A stretch of 64,000 nucleotides of DNA from Stanieria cyanosphaera PCC 7437 (GTDB lineage Bacteria > Cyanobacteriota > Cyanobacteriia > Cyanobacteriales > Xenococcaceae). Below the pieces are notes generated by a model. That model ran no database searches and had not been told where the DNA came from. It saw nothing but the letters and a program-made list of their open reading frames with translations. Where the stretch lies: the NCBI RefSeq assembly GCF_000317575.1, contig NC_019748.1, forward strand, positions 3,678,501-3,742,500. The letters are read 5' to 3'. Positions 36,556 to 47,225 of the stretch are shown piece after piece; positions within the stretch are counted from its first letter, which is position 1, and each line of letters starts with the position of its first letter. The translations under genes were made by a program, and so were the position numbers.

Positions 36556-36897
36556 ATGAGTAGTACTGCAATATATAACAACATAACTGCTTTTCAACCT
36601 CAAGGCTATGTAAGTGCTGCTAATGCAACAGAATTTTTAGAGCAGTTAAGCAAGGCAGTTAGAACTAAAACTGATTCGATTTTTTTAGTAGATATGACAG
36701 AAGTGGAATTTATGGATAGTGCCGGATTAATGGCTTTAATTAAAGGCTTCCGTTTAGCACAAAACTTAAATCGTCGTTTTAGCCTTTGTTCAGTTCCACC
36801 ATCAGTACGAATGATTTTTGAACTCACTCAATTAGATAACGTGTTTGAAATATTTGATAATCGCGATAGTTTTGAAGCTTCAGTTTCACTGAATTAA
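36556..36897 (+). CDS. STAS-domain anti-sigma factor antagonist
   Basis: 113 residues, one STAS domain. The phosphorylatable Ser55 lies in DMTEVEFMDSAGLMALIKGF, and SVPPSVRMIFELTQLDNVFEIFD is the typical second half. Such proteins bind anti-sigma kinases or act in partner-switching signalling. A TTAACGAAGAC stretch precedes the ATG. No partner kinase is adjacent. Confidence 0.9.
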   Translation: MSSTAIYNNITAFQPQGYVSAANATEFLEQLSKAVRTKTDSIFLVDMTEVEFMDSAGLMALIKGFRLAQNLNRRFSLCSVPPSVRMIFELTQLDNVFEIFDNRDSFEASVSLN

Positions 36898-36997
36898 GTT
36901 CAAAAAGCAACTAAGTAAAATCTGTTAAGTATTGGCAAGGTTCGGTATATTAAAAAGGCTAAGATAATTGCCTAGCTTCGTTAAGGAGAAATATGCC

Positions 36998-39577
36998 GTG
37001 ACTCTTGCCTTTAATCAATTAATTAATTCCGAAATCAATAAACCAGCGCGTTATCTTGGTAATGAGCTAGGAGCAAAGCATAAACCCTGGAATACGGCTG
37101 AAGTACGCTGGATTTTAACTTATCCAGAGATTTATGAAGTTGGTGCATCTAATCTGGGTCATATTCTTCTCTACAATATTATCAATGCTCAACCTAAACA
37201 ATTATGCGATCGCACTTATTTACCTGCACCAGATTTAGCAGCTAAGTTAAGAGCAACTAATACACCTTTATTTGCTTTAGAATCAAGAAGATCGGTTAAA
37301 GAGTTTGATATTATTGGTTTTAGTCTTAGTTACGAGTTAGGGGCAACTAATATCTTAGAAATGCTCGATTTGGCTCAGATTCCCTTAACTTGGCAAGACA
37401 GAATTGAGTTAGATTATCCTTTAATTTTTGCAGGGGGACAAACAGCTACATCCAACCCTGAACCTTATGCAGACTTTTTTGATTTCATTGTTTTAGGCGA
37501 TGGAGAAGAACTTTTACCAGAAATTGGTTTAGTTATTGAAGAAGGAAAAGCAACAGGATTAAGCAAAGAAGAATTATTATTAGATTTAGCCCAAGTACCT
37601 GGAGTTTATGTACCTCGGTTTTATGATCTAGCAGAAGATGGTTCAGTTCATCCTAATCGTCCTGATGTTCCCCAAAGAATCTTGAGAAGAGTTGCTACTC
37701 CTATTCCTGCCTATTCAATTGGCTTAGTTCCTTATATTCAAACAGTTCACGACCGCTTAACTGTAGAAATTAGAAGAGGTTGCACTCGCGGTTGTCGTTT
37801 CTGTCAACCAGGAATGTTAACTCGTCCTGCGACTGATGTTGAACCAGAACAAGTGGTAACGGCAATTGAACAGGGAATGCGGAAGACTGGATACAATGAA
37901 TTTTCGCTTTTATCTTTAAGTTGTTCCGATTATTTAGCTTTACCTGCGGTAGGGATGGAAATCAAAAACCGCCTCAAAAACGAAAATATTTCTCTTTCTT
38001 TACCAAGTCAAAGAGTAGACCGTTTTGATGAAAATATTGCCAAAATCATTGGTGGTACTCGTCAAGCTGGTTTAACTTTTGCACCTGAAGCAGGAACGCA
38101 ACGGATGCGGGATGTAATTAATAAGGGATTAACTAATGAAGAATTACTTAGAGGTATTAAAACCGCCGTCGAACAAGGTTGGGATAAGGTAAAACTCTAC
38201 TTCATGATTGGTTTACCAGGAGAAACCGATGTCGATGTAATTGGTATTGCTGAAACTGTTCGTTGGTTGAGACAAGAATGTCGTTTACCCAAAAGAAAAC
38301 GATTAGATTTTAACATTACCATTTCCAACTTCACTCCTAAACCTCATACCCCTTTTCAATGGCATTCTGTTTCAACGGCTGAGTTTATCCGCAAGCAAGA
38401 ATTACTGCGTCAAGAATTTCGTGGTATGAGAGGAGTTAAGGTTAACTATACCGATGTTCGGATTTCAGCAATGGAAGATTTCGTCGGTAGAGGCGATCGC
38501 AGTTTAGCTGTAGTCGTTCGTCGTGCTTGGGAATTAGGCGCAGGAATGGATTCTTGGTGGGAAAATTTAAATCAAGCCTATCAAGCCTGGGAGAATGCGA
38601 TCGCAGAAGCTGGTTTAACTTGGAAATATCGTCAAGTAGAACAGGGTGAATGGAATGTCTTTCAGGATCAAAACTCTTTAGATGCGCCTTTACCTTGGGA
38701 TCACCTCAATACTGGAATTGACAAAGAATGGCTCAAAGCTGATTTACAAAGAGCTTTAGAGGCTGCTACAGTGCCTGATTGTGCTTTTGATGGTTGTTCT
38801 CATTGTGGTGTTTGTAGTACCGATTTTGGTCATAATATTGTTGTTCCTCCACCCCCGATTCCTGAATTTGTGGGACATTACCAACCCAATCACACTAGAA
38901 CTCAAAAAATTAGAGTTTGGTTTGGTAAACATGGTTCAATGGCATTAGTGAGTCACCTAGATTTAGTGAGGCTATTTGACCGCGCTGTCCGTCGTGCTGC
39001 TTTACCAATTTCTTATACAGGTGGTTTTCATCCGGGTCCTAGAATTTCTATTGCTAACGCTTTATCTTTAGGTACTACTAGTAGTGGTGAAATTGTTGAT
39101 TTTGAATTAACAGAAGATTTATTACTGGAAGATTTTCGTCAACGGTTAGTTGCTCAATTACCGAGTGATTTACCTATTTATCAGGTAGAAGAAGTTGAAA
39201 TAAAATCTCCTGCTGCAACTGGTTTGTTAGAAAAAGCCGAGTATTTAATTACTGTGGCAAGTGAACAAGATTGTAGTTGGGATGATTGGCAAAAATGGAT
39301 TGAAACCATTAATGAAACCAAAGAATTTTGGTGGGAAAAAACGACAAAATCAGGTAAAAAACAGCAAATAAATTTACGTGATTATTTGTTTGAGCTTAAA
39401 ATTGAATCAGAAAATCAATCACAAAGTGATTCAGTTGTGCTTCGTTATGTTGGCAGTTGTCGCAATGATGGAACAAAACTTTTACCAGAACAATTAGTTT
39501 ATATGTTGGAGCAGGTAACTAAACAAGAATTTAGTCTATTAAAAGTTCATCGTCAACGATTAATTCTAGGTACTTAA
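36998..39577 (+). CDS. B12-binding-domain radical SAM protein with DUF2344 (TIGR03960)
   Basis: 859 residues from the GTG at 36998, chosen because AAGGAG lies nine bases upstream; the frame itself opens 30 bases earlier at a TTG. Order: a B12-binding-like domain (about 30-200), the radical SAM core with VEIRRGCTRGCRFCQPG (CxxxCxxC), a helical part, a Cys-rich patch (CAFDGCSHCGVC) and the C-terminal DUF2344 domain (HGSMALVSHLDLVRLFDRAVRR). This large form is conserved in cyanobacteria; its reaction is unknown. ATGCCGTGA just before the start is a three-codon frame overlapping it. Confidence 0.9.
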   Translation: MTLAFNQLINSEINKPARYLGNELGAKHKPWNTAEVRWILTYPEIYEVGASNLGHILLYNIINAQPKQLCDRTYLPAPDLAAKLRATNTPLFALESRRSVKEFDIIGFSLSYELGATNILEMLDLAQIPLTWQDRIELDYPLIFAGGQTATSNPEPYADFFDFIVLGDGEELLPEIGLVIEEGKATGLSKEELLLDLAQVPGVYVPRFYDLAEDGSVHPNRPDVPQRILRRVATPIPAYSIGLVPYIQTVHDRLTVEIRRGCTRGCRFCQPGMLTRPATDVEPEQVVTAIEQGMRKTGYNEFSLLSLSCSDYLALPAVGMEIKNRLKNENISLSLPSQRVDRFDENIAKIIGGTRQAGLTFAPEAGTQRMRDVINKGLTNEELLRGIKTAVEQGWDKVKLYFMIGLPGETDVDVIGIAETVRWLRQECRLPKRKRLDFNITISNFTPKPHTPFQWHSVSTAEFIRKQELLRQEFRGMRGVKVNYTDVRISAMEDFVGRGDRSLAVVVRRAWELGAGMDSWWENLNQAYQAWENAIAEAGLTWKYRQVEQGEWNVFQDQNSLDAPLPWDHLNTGIDKEWLKADLQRALEAATVPDCAFDGCSHCGVCSTDFGHNIVVPPPPIPEFVGHYQPNHTRTQKIRVWFGKHGSMALVSHLDLVRLFDRAVRRAALPISYTGGFHPGPRISIANALSLGTTSSGEIVDFELTEDLLLEDFRQRLVAQLPSDLPIYQVEEVEIKSPAATGLLEKAEYLITVASEQDCSWDDWQKWIETINETKEFWWEKTTKSGKKQQINLRDYLFELKIESENQSQSDSVVLRYVGSCRNDGTKLLPEQLVYMLEQVTKQEFSLLKVHRQRLILGT

Positions 39578-39600
39578 ACTCAAAAAATAAACAATCAATC

Positions 39601-39627
39601 AGAGGAATTAATTTTCCTCTTTTTTTA
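39601..39627 (+). terminator. Rho-independent terminator after the radical SAM gene
   Basis: AGAGGAA pairs with TTCCTCT around TTAATT, followed by seven T. It lies 24 bases after the stop codon. Confidence 0.85.
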
Positions 39628-39763
39628 TTTCATGTAATCAGAAATCACTTATCTATTAATTAGGTTTAAGATAGACAAACTCTTATTGTTGCCTAAAAGC
39701 TTTGGTTTATTTTGATTATTGCTCACCCTACAAATAAGTAGCTTCATTTAATTAGACATAAAA

Positions 39764-39870
39764 TATAGCAGTCCTAAATCATTCATGAACAAACATTAAC
39801 CTAATTTCTGCCTTCTGCTTTTTACTTTTTGACAATAACTTATGTTCACAAATCTTAGAGGATTGCTATA
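39764..39870. mobile_element. MITE-like element with terminal inverted repeats
   Basis: The left end TATAGCAGTCCT is mirrored by AGGATTGCTATA at the right end, and the similarity continues inward (TGAACA on the left, TGTTCA on the right side) over about 28 bases. The 107-base element has no open frame. It looks like a non-autonomous transposon remnant; no transposase is seen in the window. Confidence 0.5.
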
Positions 39871-40021
39871 GTTTTGATTTGGGGACTGAAAGATATAGCA
39901 GATTGGGGAGATTAGTTTAACTTTTAATTAGATTTTTTCAAAAAATTAAATAAATGAGATTCCCAATCCTCTCTAAAATTAAATAACTAAGTAAAGTAAA
40001 TCTTAATAAAATATTAAGCTA

Positions 40022-40963
40022 GTGACTAAACAAAAATATATAGTAACCGTTCTAGGAGCAGGAGTTTGGGGGAATGCTTTAGCTGTTTTAGCCCGTCGCA
40101 ATCAACATCAAGTACGTTTGTGGTCGCGTCGTAGTTTTGAACCTTTAGCTTCAGCAATTAGTGAAGCCAAAATTATTATTTCAGCAGTTTCTATGAAAGG
40201 AGTTAGACCATTAGTCGAACAATTACAAACTGTTCACTTACCAAAACACAGTATTTTAGTTACTGCGACCAAGGGATTAGACCCTCTCACTACTCTGACT
40301 CCTTCTCAAATTTGGCAAACCGCTTTTCTGAACCATTCTGTAGTAGTTCTCTCTGGCCCTAATTTATCTAAAGAAATTGAGCGCGGATTACCTGCTGCTA
40401 CCGTAGTTGCTAGCAATGAGCTTAAATCAGCCGAAACTGTACAGCAAGTTTTTGCTTCTGATACTTTTCGTGTTTATGCTAGTAGCGATCCGCTAGGGGC
40501 AGAATTAGGAGGAACTCTCAAAAATGTTATGGCGATCGCAGCAGGAGTTTGTGATGGCTTACAACTAGGCACAAATGCTAAAGCTGCTTTACTAACCAGG
40601 GCTTTACCAGAAATGATTCGTGTTGGTACTTATTTAGGAGCAAATCCAGAAACTTTTTTTGGCTTATCTGGTTTAGGAGATTTAATCGCAACTTGTGATA
40701 GTCCTTTGTCTCGTAATTATCAAGTAGGTTATCAGTTAGCTCAAGGTTTATCCTTAGAAGAAATTTTATCAAAGTTAGAAGGAACGGCTGAAGGAGTTAA
40801 TACTACAGATGTTTTAGTCAAAACTGCCGTTCGGCAACAACTTGCCGTCCCCATTGCTTATCAAGTCTATCGTTTACTACACGGTAAAATTACGCCTCAG
40901 CAAGCAGTTCAGGCTTTAATGGCTAGAGAACTTAAAGAAGAATTTTCTGATTTAGATTTGTAA
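40022..40963 (+). CDS. gpsA: Glycerol-3-phosphate dehydrogenase [NAD(P)+]
   Basis: 313 residues from a GTG. It makes sn-glycerol-3-phosphate from dihydroxyacetone phosphate for lipid synthesis. The nucleotide motif is VLGAGVWGNALAVLARR. SGPNLSKEIERGLPAATVVAS and the catalytic ELGGTLKNVMAIAAGVCDGL segment with its Lys are present, followed by GLSGLGDLIATCDSPLSRNYQVG. Slightly shorter than the E. coli enzyme (339). Cytoplasmic, single gene. Confidence 0.95.
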   Translation: MTKQKYIVTVLGAGVWGNALAVLARRNQHQVRLWSRRSFEPLASAISEAKIIISAVSMKGVRPLVEQLQTVHLPKHSILVTATKGLDPLTTLTPSQIWQTAFLNHSVVVLSGPNLSKEIERGLPAATVVASNELKSAETVQQVFASDTFRVYASSDPLGAELGGTLKNVMAIAAGVCDGLQLGTNAKAALLTRALPEMIRVGTYLGANPETFFGLSGLGDLIATCDSPLSRNYQVGYQLAQGLSLEEILSKLEGTAEGVNTTDVLVKTAVRQQLAVPIAYQVYRLLHGKITPQQAVQALMARELKEEFSDLDL

Positions 40964-41139
40964 TTATTTTATTTCAATCTATCTAATTGCTAGCTACTTT
41001 TTTAGATACCCTTTCATTTACTATGAGTACTTTTCTGAACATTCAATTGTTTTAAGTACCTAAGCAAAATCGTTATGAGTATGATATATTTGTAAAGGTT
41101 CGTAAATATTATTGATCTCAAATCAAGTTAAAGGAAAAT

Positions 41140-41158
41140 ACTTGCTTTCAAAGCAAGT
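41140..41158. promoter_or_regulatory. 19-base palindrome upstream of the peroxiredoxin gene
   Basis: ACTTGCTTT, one C, then AAAGCAAGT: a perfect inverted repeat with a one-base centre, 67 bases before the ATG. It could be an operator for a redox regulator or a short leader hairpin. No regulator can be named. Confidence 0.4.
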
Positions 41159-41225
41159 AAACCTGTGACATCAAGTCGTAACTTACGAATTAAAACAAGT
41201 AGGTATTTGAGGAGACCAAAACAAT

Positions 41226-41822
41226 ATGGAAGGATGTTTAAGAGTAGGACAACAAGCTCCTGACTTTACTGCTACTGCCGTTTTCGATCAAGAATTCAAG
41301 ACAATCAAATTGTCTGACTACCGTGGTAAATATGTAGTCTTGTTCTTTTATCCTTTGGACTTTACGTTTGTTTGTCCTACAGAAATTATTGCTTTTAGCG
41401 ATCGCTATGAAGAATTCAAAGCATCAAACACCGAAGTTTTAGGTGTCTCCGTAGATAGCGAATTTTCTCACTTAGCTTGGATTCAAACCGACCGCAAAGA
41501 AGGCGGAATTGGCGATATTGCCTATCCTCTTGTGTCTGATATCAAGAAAGAAATCAGTACTGCTTATAACGTTCTCGATCCTGAAGCAGGAGTTGCTCTT
41601 AGAGGACTATTTATCATTGACAAAGAAGGAGTAATTCAACACTCGACAATCAATAATTTATCTTTTGGTCGTAGTGTGGATGAAACTCTAAGAACGCTTA
41701 AAGCAATTCAATACGTACAATCTCATCCTGACGAAGTTTGTCCTGCTGGCTGGCAAGAAGGAGACAAAACTATGGTTCCCGATCCAGTCAAGTCTAAAGT
41801 CTATTTTTCTGCCGTTGGTTAG
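41226..41822 (+). CDS. Typical 2-Cys peroxiredoxin
   Basis: 198 residues, AhpC/Prx1 type. The peroxidatic Cys50 lies in [14 protein letters not shown] and the resolving Cys172 in DEVCPAGW. It reduces hydrogen peroxide and alkyl peroxides, using thioredoxin in cyanobacteria. [17 protein letters not shown] includes the GG(I/L)G motif of overoxidation-sensitive forms, but the C-terminus lacks an obvious YF motif (it ends VYFSAVG, so a variant is present). GAGGAGA precedes the ATG. Single gene with a terminator downstream. Confidence 0.95.
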   Translation: MEGCLRVGQQAPDFTATAVFDQEFKTIKLSDYRGKYVVLFFYPLDFTFVCPTEIIAFSDRYEEFKASNTEVLGVSVDSEFSHLAWIQTDRKEGGIGDIAYPLVSDIKKEISTAYNVLDPEAGVALRGLFIIDKEGVIQHSTINNLSFGRSVDETLRTLKAIQYVQSHPDEVCPAGWQEGDKTMVPDPVKSKVYFSAVG

Positions 41823-42227
41823 TAATTGATACTAACAGAAAAATTTTAACGGGGAGACGCTCCGCGTAGAGGGGTAACGGCAGGAACGACCCCTCACTAA
41901 TCTGACCGATTCAAATCATTAATAATTTATATTAACTGTCTCATTACTTTTTTTTGGAGAATGGGACAGTTTTTTTATTAATAAATATCTGCAATTTTTT
42001 GAGGTTAAATTTATCAATTTAAAAATAAATTGATAGTAAATTTTATAATTTTATTTTGCTTTTTAAATAAAAATAAACTATTAAAATATTTGCGTATTTG
42101 TGCGGAGATCAATTGCAACTTAGTTAGAGATTTCCGTAAAACAACTATGGTGCAGGATTGATAGTGAACAGAAAATTAAATTTAGATTCGCTTAATGATT
42201 TTATTGGTTAGTCACTATCTAATTCCT
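41823..42227. other. Intergenic region with GC-rich repeat and terminator
   Basis: About 405 bases. GAGGGGT (41869-41875) pairs with ACCCCTC (41889-41895) inside a GC-rich block (GGAGACGCTCCGCG nearby) that looks like a dispersed repeat. A terminator follows at 41934. The rest is AT-rich upstream DNA of the sigma factor gene. Confidence 0.5.
41934..41977 (+). terminator. Rho-independent terminator of the peroxiredoxin gene
   Basis: AACTGTCTCATT pairs with AATGGGACAGTT (12 pairs, one G-T) around a 14-base T-rich loop, followed by a run of T. Confidence 0.8.
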
Positions 42228-42995
42228 ATGTCTACTCAATCTTTTAGTTTTCGTTGTATAGAATTACTGCAAGCCTATGCTTCTAACCCTTCTTTAAAAC
42301 TACGTAATCAACTAGTAGAACTTAATGCAGGTTTAGTCAGAAAAGTAGCTCATCAAGTTAGTAGAAAATGTGCTGAACCTTATGAAGATCTAGAGCAAAT
42401 TGGTTACCTCGGTTTAATTAGAGCAATTGAGCGTTTTGATACTCATCAAGGTTCTGCTTTTAGCTCTTTTGCTATTCCTTATATTCGTGGTGAAATGTTA
42501 CATTACCTAAGAGATAAAGGTAGTATGATGAGGATTCCTCGTAGGTGGCAAGAGCTTTATAATCAAGGCAAAAAACTACGTAAACAATTGATTGAAGCCC
42601 TAGAAAGATTACCTTATGATACAGAAATTGCTAAAGCTTTAGGAGTATCTGTACAAGAATGGAGTGAATGTCAATTAGCTCTACAAAATCGTTTACCGAT
42701 AAGTTTGGATGCATTAGTTAATCAATCTCAAGATTCTTCAATTACTTTTGGTGAAACAATTGCAGATCCTAATTATCAAGAAATTCGACAATTAGAAGAA
42801 GACAAAATGCAATTACAAAGGGCAATGAGCCAGCTAGAAGAAAAAACTAAAGCAGCTATTGAATGTGTATATTTATGGGATTTACCTCGTAAAGAAGCTG
42901 CTCAATATATTGGCATTAGTCCTATGACAGTTACTAGACATTTACACAAAGGAATAGAACAGTTAGGAGCAATCATGCAACCTCAAGCTGCCTAA
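42228..42995 (+). CDS. sigF: RNA polymerase sigma factor, group 3, SigF-like
   Basis: 255 residues from the ATG at 42228 (MSTQ), preferred over a start 33 bases upstream because SigF homologues begin there. Region 2 spans LVELNAGLVRKVAHQVSRKCAEPYEDLEQIGYLGLIRAIERFD. Region 3 follows, and region 4 ends with the helix-turn-helix (LPRKEAAQYIGISPMTVTRHLHKGIEQL). SigF-type factors in cyanobacteria control motility/pilus and surface genes. No anti-sigma factor is adjacent, though a STAS protein lies at 36556. Confidence 0.88.
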   Translation: MSTQSFSFRCIELLQAYASNPSLKLRNQLVELNAGLVRKVAHQVSRKCAEPYEDLEQIGYLGLIRAIERFDTHQGSAFSSFAIPYIRGEMLHYLRDKGSMMRIPRRWQELYNQGKKLRKQLIEALERLPYDTEIAKALGVSVQEWSECQLALQNRLPISLDALVNQSQDSSITFGETIADPNYQEIRQLEEDKMQLQRAMSQLEEKTKAAIECVYLWDLPRKEAAQYIGISPMTVTRHLHKGIEQLGAIMQPQAA

Positions 42996-43016
42996 TCAAG
43001 ATAGGAGTTTGTATAT

Positions 43017-43112
43017 ATGTTTTCAATTGAAAATAATAATTACGCCAATAAAACAAACTTTGGAGTAACAATCATAATTATGACTGAGTTAACCTTAACT
43101 AATACTGGATAA
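43017..43112 (+). CDS. Possible 31-residue small protein
   Basis: A short frame after sigF with AGGAG eight bases before its ATG (43017). It includes a short hydrophobic run (GVTIIIM). It may be a translated small protein in the sigF mRNA or chance; I have no homologue in mind. Confidence 0.22.
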   Translation: MFSIENNNYANKTNFGVTIIIMTELTLTNTG

Positions 43113-43163
43113 TAAATAAATGCTATTAACTAGCAATTTAATTAGCCAAACTGATAGTTAGGA

Positions 43164-44168
43164 TCAAATTTGCGCCCTTAACCAGGCTAAAGGTAAAGAA
43201 GAAAATTTCGCTACTTTAGGAACAAACGCTCTTTTGCTGAAAACGTCGTATTGATTCTGTTCAATTGCATTCAGAATACCTTGATAAAGTATTAAAGAAG
43301 TCCACACGGGTAAACGAGAATCTCTAATTAAATAACGAATGCCTGCTTCTGCTTGATGATAATAGTTTCTAGCTCTTTTAATCTGAAAACGCATTAAAGC
43401 TAACCAACGTTCATCAATTACTCCTTGCATTAAATCTTGCTCTGTATAATTAAAAGCTTTTAAATCTTCTAACGGTAAATAAATACGACCTCTTTGAGCA
43501 TCCTCTCCTACATCGCGCAAAATATTGGTTAGTTGCATAGCTATTCCTAAAGAAATAGCTTCTTCTTTGGGGATATAAGTTTGACCATCTTTTTCCCAAG
43601 GTACATTGTTTTGGTTGTTGCTAATTCCTAGGATGGCATTAGACATTAAACCTACTGTACCGGCAACGCGGTAACAATAAAGTTTTAATTCTTCAAAAGT
43701 TTCATAACGATTGCGATGTAAATCCATTCTTTGTCCCGCAATCATATCTCGAAAGGGTTGGATGTCCATCGGGAAACTTTTAATTGTATCAATTAAAGCA
43801 ACATCGGTATCATCTGTTGGCTCTCCTGCAAAGATAGATTCTAATTGTTGTTCCCATTGCGCCAGAGTTTCTATAGTTGTGTCTTTTGCTTCAACGCCAT
43901 CTACTAATTCATCAGTACGACGACACCAAGCATAAATTGCCCAGATTGCTTTACGCTTTTCTTTGGGCATTAATAAAGTTCCAAGATAGAAAGTTTTAGC
44001 GTATTCTGCCGTAATTTGACGACAATATTCGTATGCCTCAGTGACTGAGGCTAAGTTTGTTTTAGGTTTTGATTTAGGCAATTGCAGCATGCGGGAGCAA
44101 GAAGAAATACTGTCCGTGGTTAGAACAAGGCAATCGGTTGTTTTTTTAGCCATTGAGCATTTTCTCAT
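43164..44168 (-). CDS. crtB: Phytoene synthase
   Basis: 334 residues in the longest frame; the real start may be the Met at residue 6 or at 27 (MLQLPKSK), where many homologues begin. It condenses two geranylgeranyl diphosphates to phytoene. The motif YAKTFYLGTLLMP, the first Asp-rich motif DELVD and the second DVGEDAQRGRIYLP are present. It follows crtP with 12 bases between, forming the standard crtP-crtB operon. Confidence 0.96.
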   Translation of the reverse strand: MRKCSMAKKTTDCLVLTTDSISSCSRMLQLPKSKPKTNLASVTEAYEYCRQITAEYAKTFYLGTLLMPKEKRKAIWAIYAWCRRTDELVDGVEAKDTTIETLAQWEQQLESIFAGEPTDDTDVALIDTIKSFPMDIQPFRDMIAGQRMDLHRNRYETFEELKLYCYRVAGTVGLMSNAILGISNNQNNVPWEKDGQTYIPKEEAISLGIAMQLTNILRDVGEDAQRGRIYLPLEDLKAFNYTEQDLMQGVIDERWLALMRFQIKRARNYYHQAEAGIRYLIRDSRLPVWTSLILYQGILNAIEQNQYDVFSKRAFVPKVAKFSSLPLAWLRAQI

Positions 44169-44180
44169 TTATTAGCTTAA

Positions 44181-45599
<1,419 letters not shown>

Positions 45600-45763
45600 T
45601 TAAAATACTATTCTTCTTAATTACTGTTTATCTTTACTTAACTCAAATATTATACTTTGCATTTTGTTACATTTGGCTAATCTTATCTTAAGAATGCGAC
45701 AAATTGGTTTTTTTGTTGACTTTACGCTCGGTAGAACTTGAGCTTTTTAAAGATTGCTAGATA

Positions 45764-47203
45764 CTACTGTGCTGATGGTTGAGGAGGATTAGCAGGCGGT
45801 TTTGCTTCAGGAGTTTGATTGAGCGGTTGAGGTTGAGGAGGATTAGCAGGCGGTTTTGCTTCAGGAGTTTGATTGAGCGGTTGAGGTTGAGAAGGATTAG
45901 CAGGCGGTTTTGCTTCAGGAGTTTGATTGATGGGTTGAGGTTGAGGAGGATTAGCAGGCGGTTTTGCTTCAGGAGTTTGATTGATGGGTTGAGGTTGAGG
46001 AGGATTAGCAGGCGGTTTTGCTTCAGGAGTTTGATTACCTTGATTATTATTTTCGACTGGCTTAGAATTTGGTTCTCTTTGATTTGAAGCTGGTTGAGGC
46101 GGTTTTTCGATATTTTGTGGTTTTTGAGGAGATAAAGGCGTTTCTGGTTTAGTTTCCTGTTCTTTTCTTAAAGAAGGAAGAGTTAAAGAAGGACAAATTT
46201 CTGCGTCATACTGATAGTTAACAGTTACTTGATAAGGTTTGGGTTGATTGGTTTGATTGTTGAATTTGCGATCGCTTAAAGCTTGACTCGCTTGTTCGTT
46301 AAAAATAGGATATTCTGAGCCTTTAATCAATTCCAAAGCCAATACTTGACCACTAGCATCAACTACCACTCCATAAACACTTGTTCCTTCTAAACGACGA
46401 ATACAAGCATCACGGGGATAAGTTCCTTCAATCACCATGATTTCTGGATTGACTGTTTTAATTTGATTGAGCCAAGCGACATAATTTTTTCTGGCATCTT
46501 CATCAGTACTGCCACCTTCTTTCTTCTGCAAACTACTACTTAAATCACGCACATTTTTATTTAGTCTTTGCTGACGTTGTGCTGCAATTTGCTGAGAATT
46601 TGGTTGTGTTGCTGGTTTTTCTGGCGGTTTAGGTTGAGGTTGAGGAGGATTAACTTCAGGCTTTTGAGCTTCTGGAAGTTTTTCTGGCGGTGCTTGGATA
46701 GTTGCTGGTGGTTTGATTGCTGGATTTGTTTGAGAATCAGATTCTAAAGGAGGTAAAGGCGGTGGTAAAGGTAAAGAAGAGAAATCACCTATAGGTGGTA
46801 ATTTGATATCAGTACTTGGTAAAGGAGGAAGAGGCGGTAAAGGAGGTAAATTAAAGTTTGGTGGCGGTGGTAAAGGAATAGGTACTAAATCTGGATACAA
46901 ATTGCCATTAGGTCCAATACTAGGTGGTAAAGCAAATGATTGAACGCCATTGTCTAAAGGCGTGGTATTAAATTCTGGTACGTCTAGTTCAAGATTTAAA
47001 TTAGGTAAACGAGCTTCTTCTTCAGGAGTTAGTTCGATTACAGGCACATTAATTCTTCCAAGTGGATTTTTATCTTGGAGCGAAAAATTAGGTAATCCAT
47101 ACTTATAAACTAAAAAATGAAGTATTAAAGAGACAAATAAAGCTATATAAGTTGGATTAATTATTTTACTTGAAAAATTATTTAGTCTAGATTCGTAAGA
47201 CAT
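45764..47203 (-). CDS. TonB-like proline-rich envelope protein with repeated C-terminal tail
   Basis: 479 residues. A single membrane anchor lies at about 18-35 (YIALFVSLILHFLVYKYG). A long Pro-rich region (about 70-215) follows, as in TonB, then a TonB C-terminal-like domain at about 260-330 (RRLEGTSVYGVVVDASGQVLALELIKGS). Unusually this domain is not the end: about 140 more Pro/Gln/Asn-rich residues follow, finishing with five 18-residue repeats. It may span the periplasm and reach the outer membrane. Gene next to dnaN, 22 bases after it. Confidence 0.75.
   Translation of the reverse strand: MSYESRLNNFSSKIINPTYIALFVSLILHFLVYKYGLPNFSLQDKNPLGRINVPVIELTPEEEARLPNLNLELDVPEFNTTPLDNGVQSFALPPSIGPNGNLYPDLVPIPLPPPPNFNLPPLPPLPPLPSTDIKLPPIGDFSSLPLPPPLPPLESDSQTNPAIKPPATIQAPPEKLPEAQKPEVNPPQPQPKPPEKPATQPNSQQIAAQRQQRLNKNVRDLSSSLQKKEGGSTDEDARKNYVAWLNQIKTVNPEIMVIEGTYPRDACIRRLEGTSVYGVVVDASGQVLALELIKGSEYPIFNEQASQALSDRKFNNQTNQPKPYQVTVNYQYDAEICPSLTLPSLRKEQETKPETPLSPQKPQNIEKPPQPASNQREPNSKPVENNNQGNQTPEAKPPANPPQPQPINQTPEAKPPANPPQPQPINQTPEAKPPANPSQPQPLNQTPEAKPPANPPQPQPLNQTPEAKPPANPPQPSAQ
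45767..46036 (-). repeat. Five tandem 54-base coding repeats
   Basis: Five 54-base units at 45983-46036, 45929-45982, 45875-45928, 45821-45874 and 45767-45820 encode NQTPEAKPPANPPQPQP with I or L as the eighteenth residue. The third copy has S for P, and the last ends in SAQ. Near-identity at DNA level suggests recent expansion, and copy number may vary between strains. Confidence 0.9.
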
Positions 47204-47225
47204 ACCACCAGCAAGGAATTTTAAT

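Larger units (their letters stand above)
39578..40021. other. Intergenic region with terminator and MITE-like element
   Basis: 444 bases without a gene. It holds a terminator (39601-39627) and an inverted-repeat element (39764-39870), both listed separately, then the AT-rich upstream region of gpsA. Confidence 0.5.

Noticed and set aside
45779-46087. Rightward 102-residue repetitive Arg/Phe-rich frame
   Set aside because: It is the antisense reading of the 54-base repeats of the TonB-like gene and has no start signal.
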